NCBI RefSeq assembly: GCF_008369125.1
Contig: NZ_VOAY01000001.1
Location: forward strand, 1,178,001 to 1,242,000
Length of the DNA: 64,000 nt
Source of the DNA: Allopusillimonas sp008369125
GTDB taxonomy: Bacteria; Pseudomonadota; Gammaproteobacteria; Burkholderiales; Burkholderiaceae_B
Direction: 5' to 3'
A program made the translations under genes and the position numbers. Below are positions 1 through 8,850 of this stretch, one piece after another. The notes beneath the pieces are model-generated. The model made no database searches, was not told where the DNA came from, and saw only the letters and a list, made by a program, of their open reading frames with translations. Position 1 is the first letter of the stretch. Each line of letters begins with the position of its first letter.

Positions 1-278
1 GCAAGCATGCTGCTGACCGGCACGTTTGTTAAAAGAGAGTGACCCCAGTCGCCGTGCAGCATGCCCGTAAACCATTGGACATAGCGCACAACAGGCGATT
101 GATCCAAACCCATTTGCGTGCGCAATGTTTCGACTGCTTCCGGCGTGGCGTATTGCCCCAGCGCCAATTGCGCCACATCACCGGGCAAGATCTGACAGCC
201 CACAAAAACAAGAACGGATACCAGCCATAGAACAAACACGGCTAGTACAGTGCGGCTCAACAGAAACTTCGCCATCAT
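1..278 (-). CDS. ABC transporter permease, DppB/OppB type (partial, cut by window edge)
   Basis: N-terminal 92 codons of an inner-membrane permease of a peptide/opine/nickel ABC importer. The reading begins MMAKFLLSRTVLAVFVLWLV and continues with one hydrophobic membrane segment (about residues 8-30), then the periplasmic stretch with GDVAQLALGQYATPEAVETL and LGLDQS-like MGLDQSP, which is typical of the DppB family N-terminus. The rest lies beyond position 1. An AAAGG precedes the two adjacent ATG codons (278 and 275). It sits about 120 bases downstream of the substrate-binding protein gene on the same strand, so the two very likely form one import operon. The substrate cannot be told from this fragment. 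Confidence 0.85.
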   Translation of the reverse strand, partial: MMAKFLLSRTVLAVFVLWLVSVLVFVGCQILPGDVAQLALGQYATPEAVETLRTQMGLDQSPVVRYVQWFTGMLHGDWGHSLLTNVPVSSML

Positions 279-399
279 TTACCTTTTTGAGTCTCCTCGG
301 TATTTACAAGAATGCTTGTAAATACCGAAGACACATTCACGCGTGAGTGCCTGGCATGCCAGAAAAAGCTGCCCAACTACACAGACGCACACGGTTAAG

Positions 400-2010
400 T
401 TAGCTTTCCAGCCAAATTTGATCTGTGAAGAAACAGCCACCCATAGGGGCAATGGGAATAGGCTTCATACCTTTGACTCGTTTCGATATGCCATCGACAA
501 AGTTAATAAAGGTGGGCAGCACCAAGGCTCCAGAGTTATGAAGAATGGTGTCGATGTCATGATAAATTTGAATACGCCTAGGCTCGTCCAGCGTGGCGCG
601 CGCAAGATCAATAAGCTTGTCGAGTTCAGGGTTACTGTAATTTGAGAAATTCCATGGCGCCCCAGACTTCCACGTCAAGTTCAATAACAAGTTATACGTA
701 GGCCGCGGATTAAAAGTCGTGGCAAAAAACGGGCGCTTACCCACAATAGAAGACCAGTAGCTATCCGCAGGGTCGCGTTTCAAATCGAGATTCAAGCCAA
801 TGCCTGCCGCCTCGCGTTGTAAAAACTGGCCAATTTCAACGCTAAACGCGGACGCATCGCTGACATGTAGCGGTACCTTGTTTGCGCCCACCCCACTTTT
901 TGCAAGATAAAACTTGGCTTTATCAGGATCAACCGTGCGCTGGGGCAACTCTTTATTGGCATACGGCGAGCTGCTCATAATCGGATAATCGTTGGCGATA
1001 ACGCCATTACCCAACAGCGCGGTTTGCAACACACGTTCGCGATCCATTAAATGCGCAAGCGCCAAGCCTACGTTGGGGTTATTTGCGGGTGCCATGTTAA
1101 CGGCCCCCTGGATTGCGGTATACCGCGGCGCCTTTGTTATGTAAGGCTCAACATTGTCTGAGCGTTGCAGCTTTGCGATACTTTGGCCGCGTATGTCGAC
1201 GGCCATGTCCACATCACCCGATAACAAGGCATTTGCCCGCGCTACCTGATCGACAATGGCAAACATTTCAAATTCATCGATATAAGGTTGGCCTGATTTC
1301 CAATACTTGTCGTTACGCACGCAAACCGTGCGTATGCCAGGCGTAAACTCTTTGACTACAAAGGGCCCTGTTCCCAGAGGCTTGGAGAAATCGTAGGTGC
1401 CATCCTTTACCATGGTAAATGGACTCGTACTCAGCGTAACAGGCAGATCGGCGTCGGCTTCGAGCAGATCGACCACAATGGTTTGTGGGCCGTCGGCGCG
1501 TACCTCTTTGACGTTGGTCATAAGTTGCTTCACGCTGGAAACAACACGCTCTTCCTTGTGACGCATCAACGAAAAAATGATGTCTTGCATGGTGAGCGGC
1601 GTACCGTCTGAAAAAATAACCCCAGGCGTTATCTGAAAGACCCAGCTTTTCCCATCAGTACCACTTTCAAACGAATGTGCCACTTCAGGCAGCGCCGCGC
1701 CATCTGTGTCCATGCGAGTCAGGTAACTGAAAATACTTGAACATCTAATAAAGTCGCCTGGATTTAGTGCGCGTGCTCCGTCAAACGTGTCGTTGGCACC
1801 TTGCGAATTGAGCGCAATTCGAACTCTGCCGCCCTTCTTGGGCGTCAACGTTTCTGTAATTGCGGCCGACGCGAAACGGGAAGAGCCCAAACCCGTCAAC
1901 GACAGGCCCACGCCAACCACCAAACCACCAAACTGACGTCGACTTAAAGAACCGGGGTCGCCGCCAATAAACTTATTTCCGTATCGTGATCCATCATTTT
2001 GACGAGACAT
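400..2010 (-). CDS. ABC transporter substrate-binding protein, family 5, Tat-exported
   Basis: Periplasmic solute receptor of the oligopeptide/dipeptide/nickel class (SBP_bac_5), 536 aa, the usual length. The N-terminus has a twin-arginine signal: SRRQFGG at about residues 23-29, a glycine-rich hydrophobic stretch, and an ASA cleavage region near 47-49. The mature part has the family's GTGPFVVKEF segment and the run of domain-I/II motifs around FSDGTPLTMQDIIFS. It is followed by the DppB-like permease and is divergent from a GntR regulator, which probably controls it. Substrate not determinable. Confidence 0.9.
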   Translation of the reverse strand: MSRQNDGSRYGNKFIGGDPGSLSRRQFGGLVVGVGLSLTGLGSSRFASAAITETLTPKKGGRVRIALNSQGANDTFDGARALNPGDFIRCSSIFSYLTRMDTDGAALPEVAHSFESGTDGKSWVFQITPGVIFSDGTPLTMQDIIFSLMRHKEERVVSSVKQLMTNVKEVRADGPQTIVVDLLEADADLPVTLSTSPFTMVKDGTYDFSKPLGTGPFVVKEFTPGIRTVCVRNDKYWKSGQPYIDEFEMFAIVDQVARANALLSGDVDMAVDIRGQSIAKLQRSDNVEPYITKAPRYTAIQGAVNMAPANNPNVGLALAHLMDRERVLQTALLGNGVIANDYPIMSSSPYANKELPQRTVDPDKAKFYLAKSGVGANKVPLHVSDASAFSVEIGQFLQREAAGIGLNLDLKRDPADSYWSSIVGKRPFFATTFNPRPTYNLLLNLTWKSGAPWNFSNYSNPELDKLIDLARATLDEPRRIQIYHDIDTILHNSGALVLPTFINFVDGISKRVKGMKPIPIAPMGGCFFTDQIWLES

Positions 2011-2067
2011 GAGGCTACCTTTAAAGTATGCGTTCTGTAAGTTTCACATCAATGTAAACTGCGTTCG

Positions 2068-2167
2068 GTATACGTTAAGGTAACTCGCCGTACTAAACAA
2101 TGGGGATTTCCCGTATATATCGCTTATTTTTATTGAATTTTATAACATCAAATAAATTAACGTATAC
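2068..2167. promoter_or_regulatory. paired inverted 11-mers, candidate GntR operators
   Basis: GTATACGTTAA at 2068-2078 and its exact reverse complement TTAACGTATAC at 2157-2167 bracket the divergent intergenic region between the ABC receptor (start 2010) and the GntR gene (start 2193). Exact long inverted repeats at this place fit the binding of a dimeric regulator to both promoters. That GntR binds them is inference. Confidence 0.45.
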
Positions 2168-2192
2168 TGAAAGCACGAAGAAGGAGGTTCAT

Positions 2193-2894
2193 ATGTCTAG
2201 CATGGCCCATCCCGTTATGATCAACCCCGAGCCAGTAAAAGCCGGCGGGTTATCGAGCACCGTCTATGACAGGCTGAAATCGGCGATTCTTTCACAAGAA
2301 ATCACCCCCTCTACAGCCATGCAAGAAACGGATCTGGGGGCTAAATTTCAGGTAAGCCGAACACCTGTACGCGAAGCCTTGCACGACCTGTTAAGAGAAG
2401 GGCTCGTTCGACGTCGTGGCCGCTTTTATTATGTAGCCCAGCTTTCACCGCTGGAAATTCGGCATCTGTATGAAGTGCGAGAAGCGTTAGAACGCATGTC
2501 GGTTCGGCTTTTCATCGAATACGCGCCCGAAGCCTCGCTAGACACCCTTAACGCCTGTTTGAACGAACAAGTTGACGCATTAAAGGTAAAAGAAATTGAC
2601 CGCCTGAACACGTTAGACAGCGAGTTTCATCTGACCATCGCTCATTTGACCGGCAATACCCTGTTGCAGCAGCAACTGGCTTCCGTACACGACAAAGTCA
2701 TACTGGCTCGCGGGCAAACCCCGTCAACCACGCCCACATGGTCTGACCGCGTCATTGTCGAACACGGTCGCATACTTAACGCGCTAAGTCGGCGCGATGT
2801 CGCCGTGTCAGATGCCGAAATGCGTTATCACATTAACAGCGCCGCTCGACTGCACCTAGGCATGAAACAAACACCTTTAGAGTCAAGTGTTTAA
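2193..2894 (+). CDS. GntR-family regulator, FadR/FCD subfamily
   Basis: Transcriptional regulator, 233 aa. An N-terminal winged helix-turn-helix has the recognition stretch FQVSRTPVREALHDLLREGL, and the all-helical FCD effector domain follows (EVREALERMSVRLF, then EFHLTIAHLTGN with ligand- or metal-binding histidines). The frame is open 93 bases further upstream, but an AAGGAGG lies 5 bases before the ATG at 2193, which decides the start. It is divergent from the ABC importer at 1-2010, its likely target. The effector is unknown, often a small organic acid in this subfamily. Confidence 0.9.
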   Translation: MSSMAHPVMINPEPVKAGGLSSTVYDRLKSAILSQEITPSTAMQETDLGAKFQVSRTPVREALHDLLREGLVRRRGRFYYVAQLSPLEIRHLYEVREALERMSVRLFIEYAPEASLDTLNACLNEQVDALKVKEIDRLNTLDSEFHLTIAHLTGNTLLQQQLASVHDKVILARGQTPSTTPTWSDRVIVEHGRILNALSRRDVAVSDAEMRYHINSAARLHLGMKQTPLESSV

Positions 2895-2985
2895 GTGTTT
2901 TTATTAACTAAGTTTGTCAACAGATAAAAACAACGTATCTGAACGCCAGCCCTTAAATTACCTATCAATCTAACTCGGTGAACAC

Positions 2986-3912
2986 ATGAAAACGGCCTAT
3001 ATCGATTGCACTGCGTACGGGCACTCCGTGCTAAAGGCCCACTCCATACTTGATAAGATCCCTGGCTTACATCTGCATGTGGGTGATCCGACAGCGACTG
3101 AGCTCGACGCGCTTATGAAAGACACAGTGGGAATCATCAATGGGCACACCATCATGGACGAGGCGCTGCTCGAACGCTACCACGCCCTCAAAACCATTGT
3201 TTTTTTGGGTACAGGCGCATCCACGTACATTGATCTATCTGCTGCGCAAGCACGTGGAATCGACGTACTCACCGTACGCGGTTATGGTGACAGAACCATT
3301 GCTGAACACGCCTTCGCGTTAATGCTCAGCGCGACGCGTCATATCGCCGTCATGGATCGTGAATTGCGTCGAGGTATTTGGCGCACACCAATCGGGGTAG
3401 AGCTTGCCGGTAAACGCATCGGCATCATCGGGGTTGGCGGCGTCGGAAAAGAGCTTGTATCCATGGCGCACGCGTTCGGCATGGAAGTTGTCGTCTGGAA
3501 TCGTAGCCCGGTTCCTGACGACCTCCCCTGCAAACAGGTTGAACTTAACGAACTTATCAGCACCTCAGACGTCATCTCGCTGCATTTGGCGCTTAACGAT
3601 GACACGCGCGGCATCATTGGCAAGCAACAGTTTGCCCTAATGAAACAAACCGCCATTCTTGTAAATGTTGGGCGTGGTGCACTCGTCGACGAAACCGCCT
3701 TGATAGAAGCGCTGAAAACCCAACGTATCGCTCACGCAGCGCTAGATGTGTTCGACATAGAACCCCTGCCCGTCGACCACGAACTTACAACGCTCGAAAA
3801 CGTCACGCTAACCGCGCACGCCGCCTTTAGCAGCGAAGAAACCATGAAGCGCCTGCTTACATCAGGTTTTGACTTACTGAGGCAGGCGTTGGATACTCCG
3901 CACGCTAGATGA
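2986..3912 (+). CDS. D-2-hydroxyacid dehydrogenase, NAD-dependent
   Basis: 308 aa oxidoreductase of the D-isomer-specific 2-hydroxyacid dehydrogenase family, reducing or oxidising a 2-oxo/2-hydroxy acid in the cytoplasm. The central Rossmann motif is GIIGVGGVGKEL. The catalytic set is present: Arg in NVGRGALVD, Glu in FDIEPLP and His in TAHAAFSS. It starts 91 bases after the GntR gene on the same strand and ends 8 bases before the convergent kdsA. Co-regulation with the importer upstream is possible. Substrate unknown; one of four members of this superfamily in the window. Confidence 0.88.
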   Translation: MKTAYIDCTAYGHSVLKAHSILDKIPGLHLHVGDPTATELDALMKDTVGIINGHTIMDEALLERYHALKTIVFLGTGASTYIDLSAAQARGIDVLTVRGYGDRTIAEHAFALMLSATRHIAVMDRELRRGIWRTPIGVELAGKRIGIIGVGGVGKELVSMAHAFGMEVVVWNRSPVPDDLPCKQVELNELISTSDVISLHLALNDDTRGIIGKQQFALMKQTAILVNVGRGALVDETALIEALKTQRIAHAALDVFDIEPLPVDHELTTLENVTLTAHAAFSSEETMKRLLTSGFDLLRQALDTPHAR

Positions 3913-3920
3913 TCCAGCCC

Positions 3921-4763
3921 TTACGCAATATGAATTGGCGCAAACGACTTCACCACATCATCCAGCGCCTTTAACTGCGTTAAAAACGGCTCAAGCTGAT
4001 CTAGCGGCAAAGCACTGGGGCCATCGCACTTGGCGTTGTCGGGGTCGGGGTGGGCCTCCAGGAACAAACCTGCCAAGCCCACTGCCAGCCCTGCCCTGGC
4101 CAAATCAACCACCTGCTGACGACGCCCGCCCGAGGCTGCGCCTGACGGGTCGCGTTGCTGCAGCGCGTGCGTAACGTCAAAAATAACCGGCAAATCATTG
4201 CACGCCTGCTTCATGACGCCAAAACCCAGCATATCCACCACCAGGTTGTCATAGCCAAAGCAGGTGCCGCGGTCGCAAAGTATGAGCTGGTCATTGCCAG
4301 ACTCTTTAAACTTTTCAACAATATTGCCAACCTGTGTCGGGCTAAGAAACTGCGGCTTCTTAATGTTGATAACCTTGCCAGTTTTGGCCAGCGCCGTCAC
4401 CAAATCAGTTTGTCGCGCCAAAAAGGCCGGCAGCTGCAGCACATCAGCCACTTCGGCCACCGGTGCGGCCTGCCAGGTTTCATGTACATCGGTAATCACC
4501 GGCACACCAAACTCTGCCTTAACCGCCTCAAACATCCTCATGCCCTCTTCCAGCCCAGGGCCGCGATAAGAGTGGATGGACGACCGATTGGCTTTGTCAA
4601 AGCTGGCCTTGAACACATAGGGTATGCCCAGCTTTTGCGTTACGCGCACGTACTCGGCGCAGCTACGCAATGCCAGATCACGCGACTCAAGCACGTTAAT
4701 ACCGCCAAACAACACAAACGGCGCTGAATTCGAGACCGTAATCTGGTCGTTGATGACAATCAT
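3921..4763 (-). CDS. kdsA: 3-deoxy-8-phosphooctulonate (KDO8P) synthase
   Basis: Condenses phosphoenolpyruvate with D-arabinose 5-phosphate to KDO 8-phosphate, the precursor of the lipopolysaccharide inner-core sugar. The 280 aa chain matches the enterobacterial enzyme closely: FGGINVLESRDLA, KASFDKANRSS, INIKKPQFLSP, CDRGTCFGYDNLVVDMLGF and EAHPDPDNAKCDGPSALPL. Asn23 in FGGINVLES, where metal-dependent forms have Cys, marks the metal-independent class. An SD-like GAGG lies before the ATG. Its neighbours are catabolic genes, not the pyrG/eno neighbours common for this gene in betaproteobacteria, so it may be a second copy. Confidence 0.95.
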   Translation of the reverse strand: MIVINDQITVSNSAPFVLFGGINVLESRDLALRSCAEYVRVTQKLGIPYVFKASFDKANRSSIHSYRGPGLEEGMRMFEAVKAEFGVPVITDVHETWQAAPVAEVADVLQLPAFLARQTDLVTALAKTGKVINIKKPQFLSPTQVGNIVEKFKESGNDQLILCDRGTCFGYDNLVVDMLGFGVMKQACNDLPVIFDVTHALQQRDPSGAASGGRRQQVVDLARAGLAVGLAGLFLEAHPDPDNAKCDGPSALPLDQLEPFLTQLKALDDVVKSFAPIHIA

Positions 4764-5282
4764 TGAAACCTCAAGACAGTTGAATTAATTCTGGGCGACA
4801 CCTGCCGCCATCGCACCGGCAACGATCACATGTCACAAAACCTGCTTGCTGCGACAAGCGGGCTTCTAGCCAAGGTAATTTACAAGTGTAAAACAACAAT
4901 GCCGGCCGGGATCGGAGCACGCCCGTTCAAACACGACAACACGACTGAAAAGCCATCACAAATGGAATTTATCATCTTTTATAGGTTATTGATTTTGTTG
5001 AATATTAACGCAAACTGTACAGGATAAACTAATAACTCCATAGCATCATGAACTAGTAACACCATAACGGAATGGGCGTATGGCAAGGTGCATGATGAAT
5101 GTGCAGTTTGCCTCCGGCAACTATCCATGGGTCATCATTCGGGTGGCAAACCAAGCCTCTCCGGAGCAAAACGTTTACGTGATACCGTAACCCCAGAAAT
5201 TGATACCCCACGGGCATTCAAGAAACGTGCTTCAATTTACCCAAGCATGAAGCGTATCGCTGCCCTTTTACGGAAAAGAACA
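4764..5282. other. divergent intergenic region without a gene
   Basis: About 520 bases between the kdsA start and the crotonase start. The frame of the crotonase is open back to 5088, but that upstream translation has no resemblance to the family. An AT-rich section near 4965-5040 probably carries the promoter. I see no RNA gene or strong hairpin here. Confidence 0.5.
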
Positions 5283-6104
5283 ATGAGCAACACAACTACA
5301 GACACGACGGCTGACGCCGTCAATGCCCCCGTTTTGTCCAAACTGGAAGACGGCGTGGCCCACATCACGCTAAACCGGCCTGACCAAGCCAACGCACTTG
5401 ATGACGCAACCATCAATGCCCTGGCTGCTGCCATCAACCAGGCCTGCGACGACACTGGTACACGCGTCGTGTTGCTGCGCGCCATCGGGAAAACCTTCTG
5501 CGCTGGCGGCGACATTCGCATGTTTGAAACAAGGCTGGATGAACTTGCCGAACTTCTGGATAACTTGCTCGTGCCATTGAACAAGGCGCTGGTGCGCCTG
5601 CAAACGTCGGGCTTGCCTGTGGTTTCTGCAATTAACGGCCCGGTGGGTGGCGGTGGCATAGGCATTGCATTGTGCGCTGACTTCGTCCTCGCCTCCGACA
5701 CCATGAAGCTGCGTTGCGGGTATTCAGCCATAGGCCTAACACCCGATGCCGGAAGCTCATGGTTTCTGGCAAAACGAACAGGCACGGTGTACGCCAAACA
5801 ATTATTTTTTATGAATACGCCGCTTGATGCCCAAGCCTGCCTGCAGAAAGGCATTGTGGATGCTGTCTACCCTGCGGAGCAACTGCTGGATGAAGCCACT
5901 GCCCTGGCCAAACAACTTGCCGCTGCGCCCAAGCACGTCATGCAACGCACCAAGTTTCTGGTCGACAGCGCCGGCAAGCTTTCATTTGAAAAACACCTGG
6001 ACGCCGAGCGTCGCTACATGGTTGCTTCTGGCGGCGAAGCGGCCTCGCACGAAGGCATAAAGGCTTTTATTGAAAAGCGTAAGGCGGTTTTTAATAACGC
6101 CTGA
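5283..6104 (+). CDS. enoyl-CoA hydratase/isomerase family protein
   Basis: Crotonase-fold enzyme acting on an acyl-CoA thioester, 273 aa from the chosen start. It has VVLLRAIGKTFCAGGDIRMF (oxyanion hole and CoA site), NGPVGGGGIGIALCADFVLA, and GLTPDAGSSWFLAKR, where an acidic residue replaces the first catalytic Glu of classical hydratases, as in PaaG-like isomerases. The open frame extends to 5088, but the family core begins soon after MSNTTTD, and a GGAAAAG lies before this ATG. It stands alone between kdsA and a toxin-antitoxin remnant. Substrate unknown. Confidence 0.85.
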   Translation: MSNTTTDTTADAVNAPVLSKLEDGVAHITLNRPDQANALDDATINALAAAINQACDDTGTRVVLLRAIGKTFCAGGDIRMFETRLDELAELLDNLLVPLNKALVRLQTSGLPVVSAINGPVGGGGIGIALCADFVLASDTMKLRCGYSAIGLTPDAGSSWFLAKRTGTVYAKQLFFMNTPLDAQACLQKGIVDAVYPAEQLLDEATALAKQLAAAPKHVMQRTKFLVDSAGKLSFEKHLDAERRYMVASGGEAASHEGIKAFIEKRKAVFNNA

Positions 6105-6310
6105 GTAGCACCGAGGGTCGCCACGAACGTCAGCGCACACGCTCAATTATGGCGGCTTGCATAGCCTAAATGGCCCCGTTAAGCTGTGTGACAATTATTA
6201 TTCCGTGCGCACGCGAGGTCAGCGGGCGGCGCGTTTAAAGAAGGTCATGTTTATCAAGTGCGCTCAGGCCATGTTTGGTCAGCATAAGTCTTTTGTTGAT
6301 AGCCTACTTC

Positions 6311-6634
6311 TCAAAGAATCGCCTCCAACCCTTTGCGATCCAATAAATTCAACAGTTTGAGCGAAGGACCACTAGGGTGTTTATCCCCTTGCTCCCATTT
6401 GCGAATGGTTGATACGCTGGTATTGAGCACCGATGCCAGTACTGTTTGGCTGAGCTTCAGCTTTTCACGCATGGCACGGATTTCTTCACTGTCATAGGGC
6501 GGAATCGGATCCAAGCAGAGTGCATCGTATTGATTCATCTGGCGTTTGGTGATGAAACCTTGGCGATGCAAGTCGCTGGCAGTGTCATGTACGGCAACCA
6601 GAATAGGACTCTTCACTTTAGTTTTGGTTGTCAT
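6311..6634 (-). CDS. HigA/NadS-like antitoxin with HTH_XRE domain
   Basis: 107 aa DNA-binding protein, probable antitoxin and autorepressor of a RelE-superfamily toxin. The C-terminal Xre-type helix-turn-helix reads LKLSQTVLASVLNTSVSTIR followed by KWEQGDKHPSGPSLKLL, the standard ending of HigA-type antitoxins. The N-terminal half (residues 1-45) is family-specific. AGGAG lies before the ATG at 6634; a longer open frame to 6661 lacks this signal. The cognate toxin gene directly upstream (6669-6928) is a remnant, so this antitoxin appears to be an orphan. Confidence 0.8.
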   Translation of the reverse strand: MTTKTKVKSPILVAVHDTASDLHRQGFITKRQMNQYDALCLDPIPPYDSEEIRAMREKLKLSQTVLASVLNTSVSTIRKWEQGDKHPSGPSLKLLNLLDRKGLEAIL

Positions 6635-6668
6635 AGCAGATCTCCTGTATTGATCCATCACGGATAGC

Positions 6669-6928
6669 TTATTTCAATTGAATTTGCGTCAGTTGCAGTA
6701 GATCACTGGCCAAGCTTTGCAAAGCTTCCAATTCGGAATCGCTGATGTTGGCTCTAGCATTCTTGGCGAAGCCAAATACGAAAAACCAGCGATCTCCTTT
6801 GTTGGTCGCAACCAGTGTTCCGTCTTTCTGCAATTTCTCGTCGTGCAATGGGCCGCGTCCCGGATGGCGACTCCGGTACGGTCGTAACCTTCTTGGTCTC
6901 CATATCCGATCGTTACAAACCTGGGCAC
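6669..6928 (-). pseudogene. chimeric remnant: 5' part of a YCII-like gene joined to the 3' part of a RelE/HigB-type toxin
   Basis: From a GTG at 6928, preceded by AAGGAGA, one frame reads MPRFVTIGYGDQEGYDRT then GVAIRDAAH, which I recognise as the N-terminus of YCII-related proteins. A one-base loss after the GCC-CAT codons shifts the frame; the shifted frame continues HDEKLQKDGTL, still YCII-like. It then runs into VATNKGDRWFFVFGFAKNAR and ISDSELEALQSLASDLLQ, the C-terminal half of the RelE/HigB-type toxin that normally precedes the antitoxin at 6311-6634. Neither parent is complete. The family assignment of the first part is from memory. Confidence 0.6.
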
Positions 6929-6990
6929 GGTTCATCTCCTTAATTCAGTCCAGTTTAGCTGCAACACATATAATCCATCCACAAAGCCCC

Positions 6991-7899
6991 TCACCCTCCC
7001 TTCCCCAAATGACTCAACGCAAACTCACTAATCCACTCAATCGCCTTTACGGCAAACTCTGACAAGCCTGATTCGTGCCGCGTGATTACGCCAATTGTGC
7101 GCTCGGGGCCGCCCTTTAGGGGGATGGTGTACAGGTCAGCCTCTAGCACCATGTGGGCCGCCGACAGCGGCAAAATTGCCACCCCGCAGCCCTTTTGCAC
7201 GAACTTACCAATGGTGGGCAGGCCTTGAATTTCGAGCAAGGGACGAAACGGCACGCCGCGCTTCATAAATGCCATATCCACATACATGCGCGTGCCCGTG
7301 CCGCGCGGCATCGAAATCATGGGCAGCTCGGCCAGCTCATGCGCGCACCACTCTGCCCCACGCAGCTCAACCGGAAACGCCCTTGAAGCCAGCAGCACAA
7401 AAGGCTCGCGCATAATCTCGATGTAAGACAAATCGCGATACACCACGTCCAACCCAGACAGCGCGAAGTCCACTTTGCGCAAGCGCAGCAAGTCTATGGC
7501 AGCGTCATTGATCACGTCATGAATCTTAATAATCGATGAAGGCTGCTCTTGCCGCAGATGCGCGACCAGATCCGGCAACAGCGCCGCCGCCAAAGACGGC
7601 AAAGCCGCGATAGACAGACGTTGTGAGCCACGCCGCGCCACTTCCTCCAGCTCTGTTACCCCAACTTCAAAGTCATCCACGACTCGTGATGCAACCTCGA
7701 GTAGATCGCGCCCGTCTGAGGTAAGCGAAACACTGCGAGTGGTGCGCTCAAAGAGTTTGACGCCCAATTTGTCCTCAAGACTGCGGATCATCTTGCTCAT
7801 TGTCGGCTGCGTCACAAAAAACTGCTCTGCCGTCAAACCAAAATTTAACGATCGTGCCAGGGAAATAAAAACCCTTAATTCCCGAGGGGTTAGATTCAT
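6991..7899 (-). CDS. LysR-family transcriptional regulator
   Basis: 302 aa regulator. The N-terminal helix-turn-helix is at residues 3-62 (LNFGLTAEQFFVTQPTMSKM and LEDKLGVKLFERTTRS), followed by a two-lobed periplasmic-binding-like effector domain. It is divergent from two SDR genes and a Bug protein (8003-10821), with about 100 bases between, which makes that cluster its likely target. The effector is unknown. Confidence 0.92.
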   Translation of the reverse strand: MNLTPRELRVFISLARSLNFGLTAEQFFVTQPTMSKMIRSLEDKLGVKLFERTTRSVSLTSDGRDLLEVASRVVDDFEVGVTELEEVARRGSQRLSIAALPSLAAALLPDLVAHLRQEQPSSIIKIHDVINDAAIDLLRLRKVDFALSGLDVVYRDLSYIEIMREPFVLLASRAFPVELRGAEWCAHELAELPMISMPRGTGTRMYVDMAFMKRGVPFRPLLEIQGLPTIGKFVQKGCGVAILPLSAAHMVLEADLYTIPLKGGPERTIGVITRHESGLSEFAVKAIEWISEFALSHLGKGG

Positions 7900-8002
7900 T
7901 CCAATTACCTATTAATCATGTGAAAAATAGAATTTCCCGCACCGCAGAACACCGCCTACCATAGTTGGCTAAGCAGTCACGTGCAACAAACAAAGGATAC
8001 GC

Positions 8003-8797
8003 ATGCTCAGATTAGACAACAAAGTAGCCATCGTCACCGGTTGTGGCTCCAAAGGTGAAGGCTGGGGTAACGGCCAGGCCATCGCTGTGCTGCTCGCCAG
8101 ACAAGGCGCACGCGTATTCGGTACAGACCTAAACGCAGTAGCGCTCGAAAATACAAAGAAAATAATCCGCGATGAAGGCGGCACCATGGAAGGCATGATT
8201 GGCAACGCCACAGATGCCAACCATGTAAAAGAAATGGTTGACGCCTGCATGGAACGCTACGGCCGTATAGACATTCTTATTAACAACGTGGGTCGATCAG
8301 AACCCGGCGGCCCGGTTGAAATGGACGAAGATACCTGGGACGAGCAGATGGACGTTAACGTTAAATCTGCCTACCTGACCTGCAAGCACGTACTGCCCAT
8401 TATGGAAAGCCAAGGCACTGGTGCCGTTGTTAATGTGTCATCCATTGCGGGGCTACGTTACGTGGGCAAACCGCAGGTAGCCTACGCTGCAGGTAAAGCG
8501 GCTCTCATGCAGCTTACCCGCACCACCGCCGTAATTTATGCGCCTAAAGGCATACGGCTTAACTGCGTTGTGCCAGGGCTCATGTTCACGCCACTCGTCA
8601 GCCGCCTGGCCGACAAGTATGTCAAGGGCGACTTTGAAGGTTTTGTTGCACACCGCCACAAGCAGGTACCCATGGGCCACATGGGTGACGCATGGGATAT
8701 CGCCAACGCCGTGCTTTTTCTTGCCAGCGATGAAAGCAAATACATCACCGCCCAAGAAATTATTGTGGATGGCGGCATTACCGCCGCCACACGTTAA
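8003..8797 (+). CDS. SDR-family oxidoreductase
   Basis: 264 aa short-chain dehydrogenase. Visible are the Rossmann fold with TGCGSKGEGWGNG near residue 12, NNVGRSEPGG, a catalytic Ser in VVNVSSIAGLR and the active-site YAAGK. The glycine-rich loop is longer than the usual TGxxxGIG, and the next gene shares the same long loop (TGAGCVGPGWGNG), so the two look like a tandem duplication. NAD(P)-linked alcohol/ketone chemistry is expected; the substrate is not known. First gene of a cluster divergent from LysR. Confidence 0.88.
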   Translation: MLRLDNKVAIVTGCGSKGEGWGNGQAIAVLLARQGARVFGTDLNAVALENTKKIIRDEGGTMEGMIGNATDANHVKEMVDACMERYGRIDILINNVGRSEPGGPVEMDEDTWDEQMDVNVKSAYLTCKHVLPIMESQGTGAVVNVSSIAGLRYVGKPQVAYAAGKAALMQLTRTTAVIYAPKGIRLNCVVPGLMFTPLVSRLADKYVKGDFEGFVAHRHKQVPMGHMGDAWDIANAVLFLASDESKYITAQEIIVDGGITAATR

Positions 8798-8850
8798 ACA
8801 CGCGCATGTAACGAGCGCACTGCGCCACCTTCCACGAACCAGGCCACACC

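Noticed and set aside
4155..4727. 190-codon plus-strand frame inside kdsA
   Set aside because: KdsA is unambiguous on the other strand; this frame has no recognisable motif.
5088..5282. N-terminal extension of the crotonase (65 residues)
   Set aside because: No similarity to the family, and a better ribosome-binding site lies before the ATG at 5283.
5237..5854. Long minus-strand open frame inside the crotonase gene
   Set aside because: Antisense shadow of a clear gene; no protein-family pattern.
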